From contig CM030935.1 in the NCBI GenBank assembly GCA_018136815.1, positions 5,385,921 through 5,449,920 on the forward strand: a stretch of 64,000 nucleotides of DNA, written 5' to 3'. This DNA is from Isochrysis galbana. Lineage: Eukaryota; Haptophyta; Isochrysidales; Isochrysidaceae. The position numbers and the translations under genes are program-made. Shown here one piece after another: positions 22,118 to 32,527 of the stretch. How positions within the stretch are numbered: the stretch's first letter is position 1; each line of letters begins with the position of its first letter. A model generated the notes under the pieces. The model saw only the letters and a program-made list of their open reading frames with translations, had not been told where the DNA came from and searched no databases.

Positions 22118-22650
22118 TAATCGACAAAGGATGGAATCCAGAATTCCCCCCTGGAGCTCCCTAGGGGGGGGATCATCGATAATCGATAAAGGATGGAATC
22201 TAGAATTCCCCTCCTGGAGCTCCCTGGGGGTCGATAATCGACAAAAGGATGGAATCCAGAATTCCTCCCCCGGAGCTCCCTGGGGGGGGGATAATCGATA
22301 ATCGATATAAGATGGAATCCAGAATTCCCCCCCTGGAGCTCCCTAGGGGGGGGATCATCGATAATCGATAAAGGATGGAATCTAGAATTCCCCTCCTGGA
22401 GCTCCCTAGGGGGGGATAATCGATAATCGATATAGGATGGAATCCAGAATTCCCCTCCTGGAGCTCCTTGGGGGCCGATAATCGACAAAAGGATGGAATC
22501 CAGAATTCCTCCCCTGGAGCTCCCTGGGGGGGGATAATCGATAATCGATATAGGATGGAATCTAGAATTCCCCTCCTGGAGCTCCCTAGGCCCTAGGGGC
22601 TAGGGGGGGGATAATCGATATGACAAAGGATGGAATCTAGAATTCCCCAA
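22118..22650. repeat. 58-62 bp minisatellite, nine units
   Basis: Units carry ATCGATAATCGAT, then GGATGGAATC, an EcoRI-like GAATTC, and CTCCTGGAGCTCCCT followed by a G run. Variant units recur (ATAATCGATATAGGATGG, ATCATCGATAAAGGATGG, TCGACAAAAGGATGG), suggesting amplification in blocks. Open frames through it are repeat artefacts. Confidence 0.85.
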
Positions 22651-22965
22651 GTGTTCCGTCATACCGTCATATGACACTTGCCATGGAACTGAGTATGATG
22701 TCATACATCTGATATCATATGATACTTGCTCCAAAAATTTACACTTATAAACCCGCCATTATGATAAAAATCTTCTTACTCAGTACTTAGAATCGGATGC
22801 TGCATGCTGCTGCTCGATGACTAACCATTTCAAGCTCCCACAGCGGCGGCATGTCGTATTCCATACGATGGCAGGCTTTTACTTCTAACCGGTGGGTTAT
22901 TTTAGGCCTCAAGGTCTCGTCGGCGACATTCTACCCCTTCTCTTACTTTCTTCCGATGTCATCAA

Positions 22966-23070
22966 ACGTTCTGTGACAGTCTTCTGTCTTCTCCTCATGC
23001 ATCGGTGATAGTCTTCTCTCTTCTCCTCGTGCATCGGTGACAGTCTTCTGTCTTCTCTGCGTGTATCGGT
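22966..23070. repeat. Three tandem copies of a 35-bp unit
   Basis: Three copies of GACAGTCTTCTGTCTTCTCC plus a TGCATCGGTG-type tail, lying directly upstream of the chromodomain remnant. Confidence 0.7.
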
Positions 23071-23124
23071 GGTATTTCCCCAGCGAGGTCCGCCCTCGTT
23101 GTTCCGACTTCTCTGTCGCACGTC

Positions 23125-23414
23125 TGTGCGTCGATGAGCCGCCTCGGTGCAAGTATCTAGTCAAGTGGCTCGGCTACCCTCGTTCCGAAGCTACATGGGA
23201 GCACCGCATCGAGCTCCTCCGTCGTTGCGGGGACCTCGTCGACGCGTTCGATCAACTAACCTCTCCTCCCGTTCCCGAGGATTTATACGAACCTTTCATT
23301 GAAAATTACGATCCTACTCCGAAGGCTACGTCATCGGCCGACGACGCTCCTAAAGACGTGGATCATGTGCTACCGGATTTAATTTCCTCTAGGACACGGT
23401 CTAAGATTGCCTGA
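23125..23414 (+). pseudogene. Chromodomain fragment of a Ty3/gypsy retrotransposon integrase
   Basis: The plus frame ending at 23414 contains CKYLVKWLGYPRSEATWEH followed by an acidic/leucine stretch and LVDAF. This is the chromodomain fold found at the C-terminus of chromodomain-bearing (chromoviral) Ty3/gypsy integrases. After it comes about 60 residues of hydrophilic tail to a stop. No integrase core, RT or LTR is recognisable in the flanks, so this is a relic. A host chromodomain protein is possible, but the short flanks and repeat context argue against it. Confidence 0.65.
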
Positions 23415-23715
23415 GTCAATTGTTGAATGGGGCTGCTACGTTCTATCGGGACATTCAAACACCTCAATTCCTACTGATTCCCGCTATCTCTACTCACACA
23501 CCGCATGGGATGGCTTGTGCTATGCTCCCACTACCGTCGCTTCCATACCGCCGCCACTGCGCCCCTTTTCCCCACTCAGCCGTGTCCCAAGCTCGCGTGC
23601 TAGCTTCCGCCGGCTGCAAGCGCCTTCACACTGCTCATTAGCACAACCCGCCATTTCTGTATGCACGCCCGATGCAACCATGTCAGCTGTGGCGCTCGCT
23701 CGTCGTTGGTCTCCG

Positions 23716-24036
23716 TCACGACGATGTGACCGTCTTCTTCTCGTTCAGCGCGTCCAAGAAGCAGCTCTCCATGACCTTGTACATGGTGTGGCACTCTTCG
23801 AATTTCTTGCGCCACTCGGTGATCTCATCCTCCATTTTCAGCTTCTCCTTGTTCAGCTTGGAGATCATGTGATGCTGAAGATCGCGCTCCTTGGTCACCT
23901 CCGTCAGCATGCGCGCCAAAAAGTCGTTGTGGCCCTTGATCGCCTCGAGCTTTGCCGTCATCGTCTCCGCCTCGGTCAACTCCGTGTCGGCCTGAAATGC
24001 GGTATTTTTCAAAAATTTCGCCGGAGAACCCCGCAT
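23716..24036 (-). CDS. Coiled-coil protein fragment, unknown
   Basis: A minus-strand frame of 106 codons with balanced amino-acid use and a predicted coiled coil, Lys/Glu rich: AKLEAIKGHNDFLARML, then LNKEKLKMEDEITEWRKKFEE and a hydrophobic end. It has no recognisable domain. The region just upstream in its sense is AT-rich and non-coding, so an upstream exon is likely if the gene is real. It may also be a piece of a mobile element. Confidence 0.35.
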   Translation of the reverse strand: MRGSPAKFLKNTAFQADTELTEAETMTAKLEAIKGHNDFLARMLTEVTKERDLQHHMISKLNKEKLKMEDEITEWRKKFEECHTMYKVMESCFLDALNEKKTVTSS

Positions 24037-24109
24037 TTTTTTTGCTGATCCATGCTATCTGAACCCATAGGGAGCTTATTTAGACCCTCATTTGCTCATT
24101 GTAGTTGGG

Positions 24110-24356
24110 AACTAAGTTTATACTTGGTTGCCCCATGGGGGGGCACGAGCCCCCCCCCTCTCTCCACTCCTCCCCTGCCATGGGGGAGGAACCACCCATC
24201 CTCCTGGCACGCCTGATGGCTTGCCAGGAGGCCACTGCCCTACTAACCCACTCCCTTCCCCACAGGCTCGCCCCATTCGCCCATCCTGGCCCCTCGTGGC
24301 CAGCCCACTGCTCCAACCCCCCCTCCCCCCCTGGTCGACAGGCAGACAGGTGCAGA
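24110..24356 (+). mobile_element. LINE-family 5' end fragment (hairpin plus short ORF)
   Basis: Starts with AACTAAGTTTATACTTGG, a hairpin with one G-T pair, followed within a few bases by CCCCATGGGGGG. The next 245 bp match, in reverse, 60092-59845 and in part 44213-44095. Shared landmarks are CCTCCCCTGCCATGGGGGAG and TGATGGCTTGCCAGG. Homology ends near GGCAGACAGG at 24350. The identical 5' hairpin is the first sequence of the full-length LINE at 33983. Confidence 0.6.
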
Positions 24357-24985
24357 TTGGGGGCCGGCATGACTCGGAGCTTAGTGACGTGGAGCCAAGT
24401 TTTCCAAAGGGCGATTTGAAGGCTAGGTTGGCAGATGAGCAGCGGAATGCTGCCAAAGCGAACACCCAAGGGACCTTTGAGCGCGAGGAAATGGAACGTG
24501 CCGTCAGGAAGTACGTCGAAGAAATGCATGCTGCCAGCAAGCCCGATCGCTCAGAGTCATCATCGGGGTCAAGTGATGAAGACAACATGCAGAAGTTGTC
24601 GAACAGGAAGAGGAGGAAGAAGAAGAAGGAGAAGAGAGGCAAGAAGAAAGGGAAGCCCAAGAACGGTGGTTCGCCACACCAGCACCTGCCATCCCACCAT
24701 ATGCCAGCCTTGCAGCCATCGCCGCATTTCCCGCACCAGCACTCTCCACACATGCAATTCTATCAGCAGACCTTTGGACACGAGTCGCCCGTTGCACACT
24801 TTCCCCAACAGCCCTTTCACCATGGAGCCCCCTCGCACTCGCACTTCCACTCGTCGCCCTCTGCATCGTACGTGCCTATGGAGACATTCCTCCTTTTGCA
24901 ACAAGCAGCCGATGACGACACTCGTGCCCTCAGCTTGGCTTTTACTAGCATTTCCACAAGACTCCCACTTTTCAATCAGCTATAG
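24357..24985 (+). CDS. Hypothetical Lys- and His/Pro-rich protein fragment
   Basis: The frame is open from within the preceding repeat to a stop at 24985. Its unique part begins around SELSDVEPSF, then carries a charged helix-like stretch (FEREEMERAVRKYVEEM), a Ser/Asp patch, a strongly basic patch (NRKRRKKKKEKRGKKKGK, a possible nuclear localisation signal) and a His/Pro/Ser-rich half. The true start seems to have been displaced by the inserted repeat, so this is likely a 5'-truncated gene or an unknown mobile-element protein. No family recognised. Confidence 0.35.
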
Positions 24986-25463
24986 CCAAAGTGTGTCATA
25001 CTTGTGCTCTGAAGAGATGGAGTGCCCTATTGACCGCAAACAAATCATGCATTGGCTTCCATGGTAGAATGCGCAAGCGCCTTGGGGAAGAACAATGGAC
25101 AGCCTTTGTGAAATTTGCAGAGATTGAGTACAAGCACAGGTGGATCATGATGCCCCTAAAGAATATTGGCTACCTGCCAATTCAGAAAACTGTATAAAAC
25201 AGCCTCATATAACTTATAATTTTTCAGGAAAGTATTTAGATGATTCGCAGCTGAATGAAACTGCTATGTAAGAGAGTTGTCGAGCGCCTGTGCATATATT
25301 ATGGAAGAGACGGTTCCCAACCCCCTTTGCAGAGAGAGGACACCGCGACCGAGAGGAGAGGAGAGAGAGAGCTCGTCGGAACTGGCAGCTCCGATTCCGT
25401 GGGAGAGGGGGGGGGGCAGGGGCGGTGGCTGGCGGACCCCCCTTTTTTGCCACAGTGTTAGGG

Positions 25464-25631
25464 TTAGTTGTTAGTTGTTAGTTGTTGGTTGTTAGTTGTT
25501 AGTTGTTAGTTGTTAGTTGTTAGTTGTTAGTTGTTAGTTGTTAGTTGTTAGTTGAAGTTGTAAGTTGTAAGTTGTAAGTTGTAAGTTGTAAGTTGTAAGT
25601 TGTAAGTTGTAAGTTGTAAGTTGTAAGTTGT
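25464..25631. repeat. Telomere-proximal variant heptamers (TTAGTTG)n and (TAAGTTG)n
   Basis: About 13 units of TTAGTTG (25464-25554) are followed by about 10 units of TAAGTTG (25556-25631), then directly by TTAGGG hexamers. They look like diverged telomeric variants separately amplified at this chromosome end. Confidence 0.85.
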
Positions 25632-26391
25632 AAGGGTTAGGGTTAGGGTTAGGGTTAGGGTTAGGGTTAGGGTTAGGGTTAGGGTTAGGGTTAGGGTTAG
25701 GGTTAGGGTTAGGGTTAGGGTTAGGGTAAGGGTAAGGGTAAGGGTTAGGGTTAGGGTTAGGGTAAGGGTTAGGGTAAGGGTAAGGGTAAGGGTAAGGGTA
25801 AGGGTAAGGGTAAGGGTAAGGGTAAGGGTAAGGGTAAGGGTTAGGGTTAGGGTTAGGGTTAGGGTTAGGGTTAGGGTTAGGGTTAGGGTTAGGGTTAGGG
25901 TTAGGGTTAGGGTTAGGGTTAGGGTTAGGGTTAGGGTTAGGGTTAGGGTTAGGGTTAGGGTTAGGGTTAGGGTTAGGGTTAGGGTTAGGGTTAGGGTTAG
26001 GGTTAGGGTTAGGGTTAGGGTTAGGGTTAGGGTTAGGGTTAGGGTTAGGGTTAGGGTTAGGGTTAGGGTTAGGGTTAGGGTTAGGGTTAGGGTTAGGGTT
26101 AGGGTTAGGGTTAGGGTTAGGGTTAGGGTTAGGGTTAGGGTTAGGGTTAGGGTTAGGGTTAGGGTTAGGGTTAGGGTTAGGGTTAGGGTTAGGGTTAGGG
26201 TTAGGGTTAGGGTTAGGGTTAGGGTTAGGGTTAGGGTTAGGGTTAGGGTTAGGGTTAGGGTTAGGGTTAGGGTTAGGGTTAGGGTTAGGGTTAGGGTTAG
26301 GGTTAGGGTTAGGGTTAGGGTTAGGGTTAGGGTTAGGGTTAGGGTTAGGGTTAGGGTTAGGGTTAGGGTTAGGGTTAGGGTTAGGTTAGGT
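25632..26391 (+). repeat. Telomeric array (TTAGGG)n, right end of a chromosome
   Basis: TTAGGG hexamers from 25632 to the gap. A block at about 25726-25840 is dominated by TAAGGG variants; the distal 550 bp are nearly pure. The G-rich strand reads 5'->3' towards the gap, the polarity of a right-hand chromosome terminus. Confidence 0.95.
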
Positions 26392-26491
26392 NNNNNNNNN
26401 NNNNNNNNNNNNNNNNNNNNNNNNNNNNNNNNNNNNNNNNNNNNNNNNNNNNNNNNNNNNNNNNNNNNNNNNNNNNNNNNNNNNNNNNNNN
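26392..26491. other. Assembly gap joining two telomeres (100 N)
   Basis: Exactly 100 N with TTAGGG on the left and CCCTAA on the right. This is the standard arbitrary gap inserted by scaffolding software between two independent contig ends. Confidence 0.97.
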
Positions 26492-27400
26492 AACCCTAAC
26501 CCTAAACCTAACCCTAACCCTAACCCTAACCCTAACCCTAACCCTAACCCTAACCCTAACCCTAACCCTAACCCTAACCCTAACCCTAACCCTAACCCTA
26601 ACCCTAACCCTAACCCTAACCCTAACCCTAACCCTAACCCTAACCCTAACCCTAACCCTAACCCTAACCCTAACCCTAACCCTAACCCTAACCCTAACCC
26701 TAACCCTAACCCTAACCCTAACCCTAACCCTAACCCTAACCCTAACCCCAACCCTAACCCTAACCCTAACCCTAACCCTAACCCTAACCCTAACCCTAAC
26801 CCTAACCCTAACCCTAACCCTAACCCTAACCCTAACCCTAACCCTAACCCTAACCCTAACCCTAACCCTAACCCTAACCCTAACCCTAACCCTAACCCTA
26901 ACCCTAACCCTAACCCTAACCCTAACCCTAACCCTAACCCTAACCCTAACCCTAACCCTAACCCTAACCCTAACCCTAACCCTAACCCTAACCCTAACCC
27001 TAACCCTAACCCTAACCCTAACCCTAACCCTAACCCTAACCCTAACCCTAACCCTAACCCTAACCCTAACCCTAACCCTAACCCTAACCCTAACCCTAAC
27101 CCTAACCCTAACCCTAACCCTAACCCTAACCCTAACCCTAACCCTAACCCTAACCCTAACCCTAACCCTAACCCTAACCCTAACCCTAACCCTAACCCTT
27201 ACCCTAACCCTTACCCTAACCCTTACCCTAACCCTTACCCTAACCCTTACCCTAACCCTTACCCTAACCCTTACCCTAACCCTTACCCTAACCCTTACCC
27301 TAACCCTTACCCTAACCCTTACCCTAACCCTTACCCTAACCCTTACCCTAACCCTTACCCTAACCCTTACCCTAACCCTTACCCTAACCCTTACCCTAAC
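26492..27400 (-). repeat. Telomeric array (CCCTAA)n, left end of a second chromosome
   Basis: Pure CCCTAA to about 27195, then a regular alternation CCCTTA-CCCTAA (12-bp period) to about 27400. In G-strand terms the proximal part alternates TTAGGG and TAAGGG. Long Arg-Val or Gly-Leu open frames through it are artefacts. Confidence 0.95.
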
Positions 27401-27704
27401 CACAACCACAACAAGAGACAAGAGTGAAGTTGTGGTTGCAGAAATTTGTTTGCGTTGCAAGAGACAACGCGCGAATCCTTCTGCAACAAGAGGATTACAA
27501 GCCGTATTCCCTTTTCTTTCACACACTTTTTTTTCTTTTTTTCTACACGGGGCTGCACCACACGCAACACACAAAAGGGAGAAGCACCATCATTGCCACA
27601 CAGGGTTGAGCTCGTGCATGGGTCACTCGCACATGTCAGCAATGAACACACCAAGGGAAAATGCAAAGCGCATACATGTCTTCAGGTTGAATGCACCAAC
27701 CCTT

Positions 27705-28730
27705 TCAATCAACATCATCACGAACGTGTGCAAGGTGCACACGTTCGCAAGGGTTCCCACTTGATGCATGTGCGTGGAAACTGCTTGATGATGGCTCTGC
27801 TTCTGTAAGACGAGAGTGCAAACAAGCCCGTTTGTGTTCTTGCAACTTGTCCTTGCACACGGCAACATGCTGCCTCCATTCATGCCCATATGTCCGTGCA
27901 ACGAAGTTGAACAAGTCATGCTCGTCATCAAAGCCAGATACGTCAATGTGGACCTCAACATCACCCGTAACAATGCAAAGTTGTGCTGCTTGAGCTTCAG
28001 GTGAACCACAAAGACCGCTCGCCTTCTCTGGAAGTGAAAGTGATGCTGGAAGTGCATCGGATAAAACAGACCGCACAGCATCAAGACCACCGTCACGACT
28101 GGAGATGAGATCAAGGTCGACAAAAATTTTGCTTCCATCGGCATCGAGACTCTTTGAGATGTCTCCCGATTCCTCAGCCTCGTCGATGAGCGATTCAAGA
28201 CTTACCGCTGCTTCCTCATTCTCCCGCTCCGTAACACTTGCGTCACTTGGTGCCACGTCTTCCTCCATTTCTTCAACTTCATCCTCAATGCCTTCAACTT
28301 CATCCTCGATGCCTTCAACTTCATCCTCGATGCCTTCATTGGCATAAGAGCGCCAATCCTGACGAGGGCGCTCGGGGGGGGAAAGGGGAGAAAAGGGGTG
28401 AGACCCGCCCGTCGAAAGTGGGCTCGACACGGTAGGCTGGCCGACACCTGCCGACTGGCGGCAGCCGCCACGTCGCGGCGGGCGCCGGTGAAGAAGTAAT
28501 TGTAGATCGGCGGGGGCGGCTACATCTGTGGCGGCAAGTGGGGGTGGGGGAGGATGAGCAAGGGAGGGAGGAGAGTGTGGGGGAGAAGGAATCAGCGAGT
28601 CGCGCGCAATGCAGCGCGCAAAGGGAGGAAGAATGGGGGAAGGAATGGGGAGAGGACACGAGGGAGGGTGAGAGGAGAATGGAAAGGAGAAGAAAGGGAA
28701 GGGAAGCCGCCCAACGCACGCGCGCAGCAA
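27705..28730 (-). CDS. Hypothetical acidic protein with GIEDEVE repeats
   Basis: The frame of 341 codons begins only about 1.3 kb from the telomere and ends about 300 bp from it. The N-terminal third is Ser/Pro/Leu low complexity and may be untranslated. The middle has three tandem GIEDEVE heptads followed by acidic sequence. The last 130 residues look globular and non-repetitive (IFVDLDLISSRDGGLDAV, then EVHIDVSGFDDEHDLFNFV and ARTYGHEWRQHVAVCKDK). I recognise no family. A CT-rich tract in the sense strand precedes the likely start, as in neighbouring genes. Introns cannot be excluded. Confidence 0.45.
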   Translation of the reverse strand: MLRACVGRLPFPFFSFPFSSHPPSCPLPIPSPILPPFARCIARDSLIPSPPHSPPSLAHPPPPPLAATDVAAPADLQLLLHRRPPRRGGCRQSAGVGQPTVSSPLSTGGSHPFSPLSPPERPRQDWRSYANEGIEDEVEGIEDEVEGIEDEVEEMEEDVAPSDASVTERENEEAAVSLESLIDEAEESGDISKSLDADGSKIFVDLDLISSRDGGLDAVRSVLSDALPASLSLPEKASGLCGSPEAQAAQLCIVTGDVEVHIDVSGFDDEHDLFNFVARTYGHEWRQHVAVCKDKLQEHKRACLHSRLTEAEPSSSSFHAHASSGNPCERVHLAHVRDDVD

Positions 28731-29217
28731 GGGAGAGAGGGAAGGGAGTGAGAGAGGATATGGAGCTGCGTCTGCCAGCGCGTGGCGTCAGCGCCGAGGA
28801 GGAGGGGGGGAGGGATGCGCAGGGCCGGGCGCGGAGCGCGCGCGCAGGGCGCAGAGGCGCGGCGATGTGAGCGCGGTCGCAGCCGCACGGGGCGACCTCT
28901 TACCTGCGGGCCAGGGCGATGAGAGAGAGAGGAGGGGCTGGCAGCCGCAGCCGACAGCCGCGCGGAGAGGGGCGCCGCCGCTCGGGAAGGAGGGGAGAGA
29001 TACCGCACGGGGGGGGGCGCACTTATGGAAAACTGGCACAGGTTGATTATGGCTAACTCTGCGCAAACCGTATAATTGAAAAATAAAGTTTCCAAAAATA
29101 GATTTTTTTGATTCAGAGACCGAGACCCAAAGTTTTAAACTTCACACGCTCGTTCCAACGGTGCAATCAGCTCGACCTGACGAGGTCGGGAAGACCTAAC
29201 TCTGAACCAATAGGCCC

Positions 29218-29462
29218 TACTAACCCTAACCCTAACCCTAACCCTAACCCTAACCCTAACCCTAACCCTAACCCTAACCCGAGCCCTAACCCGAGCCCTA
29301 ACCCGAGCCCTAACCCTAACCCTAACCCTAACCCGAGCCCTAACCCGAGCCCTAACCCGAGCCCTAACCCGAGCCCTAACCCGAGCCCTAACCCGAGCCC
29401 TAACCCGAGCCCTAACCCGAGCCCTAACCCGACTCCTAACCCGAGCCCTAACCCTAGCTCCC

Positions 29463-29526
<64 letters not shown>

Positions 29527-29527
29527 T
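29218..29527. repeat. Interstitial telomeric block grading into (CCCGAG)n
   Basis: About ten CCCTAA units (29218-29280), then 12-bp CCCGAGCCCTAA units (to about 29455), then CCCGAG hexamers to 29527. It lies about 1.8 kb inside the telomere. The open frames across it (Asn-Pro/Ser-Pro or Gly-Leu repeats) are not genes. Confidence 0.9.
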
Positions 29528-30430
29528 AGCATCGTAGTCGGCTTTGGAGTTGCTGTCGCACTGACCTTTTTCCTCACCCTAGGTTTCTGGAAGTGGAAAA
29601 AGTGGTGCTTTTTGGAGACGAAAAGTATGCGCCTCAACCCAAAGATGCAGGCGCTATTGAAGAGGTAGGCATTGCCTGAGCCCTGGCCGAAGGGCCTGCA
29701 TAAAAAGCACGAGTCTTGAGGCGACGCAGCGTAGGCTGCATGGTTACATTCTTCAACTCGGGCAGCGGGCATGGTTGCATTCTTCAACCCGAACATAGAC
29801 GGGAGGAGTGGGGCGTCCACGTAAGGGGTGCAAAAAAATATATACCTGAATATTAAAAAAGGGTACCTCGAGCTGCACCTTCTGACAAGCTTTTGCGCGG
29901 GGCTTTGTGCTCACGGTCAAAGAATGCTGACCCCCCCTAAGATTAGTACTCAAAGAGCCCTGTTTGACCGGCTATCTTTGAGTGCCCAACATACGGGCGG
30001 GTACTTGCGCGGCCCGTGCACTCCAAGTACTAGGCTTGCATGGCGATGGCGAAGATCGCGGCAACGGCAGGGGGGGCCGCACATAGGGCAAGCCGCTGTC
30101 GTTCATCCCCATCATTTTCACATAGAGGACCATAATTGCTTCTTCTTCCCGAGCCTAACCTGCGCCTCACGGTTTGCGTTCGGCACAAAGAAGGCGTATA
30201 CGACTCCCCCCCCCCCGCCGCCCGACATGCATCGGGCCGAGCGAAACAAGTGGCGCGTAACAACTCACGGAAGCTTCACCACAGCTTAACCATCAATAAG
30301 CACTCTAAACCTGGCGCGCATCCACATCGCCACGTCTCAGACCGGGCCCGCCTGTCAACCGTATGCGCCCCACTCGGTGAGTACGCCACGCAACACCCAA
30401 TTAGCGGTTACACCACGCTATGCTCGATCC
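29528..30430. other. Intergenic region between interstitial telomeric repeat and acyl-CoA oxidase
   Basis: No supported gene. Short mixed open frames only; a C-run lies near 30209. Confidence 0.5.
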
Positions 30431-32527
30431 TCAGAGTTTCGAGGTGATGGAGCCCACCTCCTCGTGGCCCATTCGAGGACGTACAAACTTTTCAAACGCC
30501 TCGAGCTGCTCCGTCTTGTTGAGGGGCGAGCGGCGCGCCCATGCGAGTAGGTGCGCGTATACATCACCGTCGGCACGGCCTAGCACCGACGAGAGCTCCC
30601 AGTCACTCATGCCGAAGGCATCGACAAGTGCAACGGCATCGGGCCGCAGCATGCGCAATAATCGGTCGATAGCGGCGCGTATGTCGGCGGCGGCGCGCGG
30701 GCTCATCCAACCGCTCTCGAGAAGTGAGGGTACCGCGTGCCGCGCCAGCTCGCTCGCTGCGTGAAGCGCACACAGCCGGCGAAGCACGTTGAGCACAGCT
30801 GGCGGCGCGTCACGATGCATGCCAAGCGCGCGAACAAAGGCGGCAGCGAGGAGAAGGCGAGCGTGAGCGGCGCCCGCCTCGGCAAGCTCGACACCGACCA
30901 CCTCGCTGAAGGCCACTTCCGGCTCACAGCCTGAGGCTACCGCCGCCGAGAGCCGCGCGGCCGCACGGCGCGCGAGCACCCGTGCTGACTCGGCAAGGCC
31001 ACGCAGAGCGGCTGCAGCGACTGCCTCGGGTGGCTGATCGGCCAGTCCTTCAGGAAGGGGCGCTTGGTCGAGCGAGAGATAGTTGCCGTCCTCAGAGTGC
31101 TGTAAGGTAGGGTGCGTGCCGGCCGGCCTCGAACCGCCCGTCCCCAGCCGCTTGACCAGCCAGCGCGCCACCTGCAGTAGCATCACGTTGTTGTCACCCT
31201 CGTATGTTTGTGCGGGCGTAAACTCGGCGTACAAGTCTGGCAGGCCTGAGGCGAGAGAGTAGCCGTGGCCGCCGCAAAGAAGGCGGCACGTCTCAATGCC
31301 CGAAGCCGCCAATGTCGTCGCGTACGACTTGAGCGCCGCCGAGTGGGCGTGCAGCTGTGCGAGCCCGCTGCCGCCGCGCCGGTATGCGTCATATGCAGAG
31401 CGCACGTCGCGCGCCGCAAAGTGCATGGCGTACGCGGCGGCGATCAGCGGGAAGAGGCGCGCTTGCTGCGTGGCGTAGTCGAGAAGTTGTCGCTCCACGG
31501 GACCTGCACCACCCTGCCGGCGCACCGCCGAGTAGCGCGTGGCGATCGTCGTCGCGTGCTGCAGCGCGAGCGACGCCTCGTCGACGAGGTAGACGCGAAT
31601 GATGAGCATGACGCCGTAGACCGCCTTGGGATTGTCGGACATGCGCGTGTACGTGCCGTCGCGCTCGACGCGTGCATGGCGCTGTAGCAGATGGTCGCGA
31701 GGTACGCGCACGTGCGTCAGCCGTAGATACCCGTTGTCCACGGAGTCATAGCCCATCTTTGGCCCGATGTCACCCAGTTCAATGCCCGGCAGCGGCTCGT
31801 GCGTGCGCAGGTCGCGCAGTTGCACGAGAAATGCGTGCTGGCCGCGCTTGACGCCGCCAATGTGGAGGTTGGCCATCACGATAGCGTGTGTCGACGTCTT
31901 GCCCAGCCCTCCTGGCCACCACTTGATCGCGCTCACGCTCGGTGAGTGTAGCACAAACTCGTCCGCTTCGGCATCAAAGGTGGCGCTCGTCTCGAGCCGC
32001 GACAGGTTGGTCCCATGCCCCAGCTCCGTCTGCGCGTAGGTGCCAAGGATGGAGCACGAGCGGGCGAGCGGCATCCAGCGAGCGGCCTGCTCGGCCGTCC
32101 CCATGAGCTCGATCGTTGGCATGAACATCCCCACGTGAAGCGCAAGCCCGCCTGCCTTCTCAAGGGGGCCTCCCTCCCTCGCGAGCCGCAGAGAGTCGAA
32201 TGCGGCTCGGCGCTCGGCGCTTGCACCGCACAAGTGGACGGCGCGCACACGCGCGGCGCGCTCGATGCGAGCGGCCAGCTTCTCCTCGCGAGAGAGGAAG
32301 GCGTCATCGAGCCTGCCTGGCGCGAGCACAGGGTCGGCCGTCAGCTGAGAGAGAAGAGAGCGGCGGTGGGAGAGCGCTGCCTCTCCACCACGAAGCAGGG
32401 ACTCGAGGGAGGAGGGGGCAAAGGAGGCGGACGCGCGCTCCGATGAGAGGGACGACCTGCCGTCCGGCACCGGGGGCGACGGCGCCGAGGGAGTGGGGAG
32501 CGACGCCTGCGAGGGGCGCCACGCCAT
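30431..32527 (-). CDS. Peroxisomal acyl-CoA oxidase
   Basis: Intronless frame of 698 residues from the ATG at 32527; an in-frame ATG at 32584 adds 19 residues of Ser/Leu repeat. It catalyses the first, FAD-dependent and H2O2-producing step of peroxisomal beta-oxidation (acyl-CoA to trans-2-enoyl-CoA). Seen in order: N-terminal alpha domain, FAD-site motif GTYAQTELGHGTNLSRLET, KWWPGGLGKTSTHAIV, GDIGPKMGYDSVDNGYLRL, and LCGGHGYSLASGLPDLY. The catalytic glutamate motif TYEGDN follows, then the C-terminal helical domain. The last three residues are SKL, a canonical PTS1 signal, which fits peroxisome import. A (CT)n tract of about 20 bp lies immediately upstream of the start. The gene is only about 3 kb from the telomere. 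Confidence 0.95.
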   Translation of the reverse strand: MAWRPSQASLPTPSAPSPPVPDGRSSLSSERASASFAPSSLESLLRGGEAALSHRRSLLSQLTADPVLAPGRLDDAFLSREEKLAARIERAARVRAVHLCGASAERRAAFDSLRLAREGGPLEKAGGLALHVGMFMPTIELMGTAEQAARWMPLARSCSILGTYAQTELGHGTNLSRLETSATFDAEADEFVLHSPSVSAIKWWPGGLGKTSTHAIVMANLHIGGVKRGQHAFLVQLRDLRTHEPLPGIELGDIGPKMGYDSVDNGYLRLTHVRVPRDHLLQRHARVERDGTYTRMSDNPKAVYGVMLIIRVYLVDEASLALQHATTIATRYSAVRRQGGAGPVERQLLDYATQQARLFPLIAAAYAMHFAARDVRSAYDAYRRGGSGLAQLHAHSAALKSYATTLAASGIETCRLLCGGHGYSLASGLPDLYAEFTPAQTYEGDNNVMLLQVARWLVKRLGTGGSRPAGTHPTLQHSEDGNYLSLDQAPLPEGLADQPPEAVAAAALRGLAESARVLARRAAARLSAAVASGCEPEVAFSEVVGVELAEAGAAHARLLLAAAFVRALGMHRDAPPAVLNVLRRLCALHAASELARHAVPSLLESGWMSPRAAADIRAAIDRLLRMLRPDAVALVDAFGMSDWELSSVLGRADGDVYAHLLAWARRSPLNKTEQLEAFEKFVRPRMGHEEVGSITSKL

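Noticed and set aside
24110-24140. Palindrome plus GGTTGCCCC read as a tRNA-like B box
   Set aside because: No A box, acceptor stem or clover-leaf could be formed; the segment is better explained as the LINE 5' hairpin.
26381-27574. Very long Arg-Val or Gly-Leu open frames
   Set aside because: They are translations of the CCCTAA telomere array and run across the N gap.
29108-29820. Open frames with Asn-Pro/Ser-Pro or Gly-Leu repeats
   Set aside because: Translation of interstitial telomeric and CCCGAG repeats; no unique coding sequence of significance on either side.
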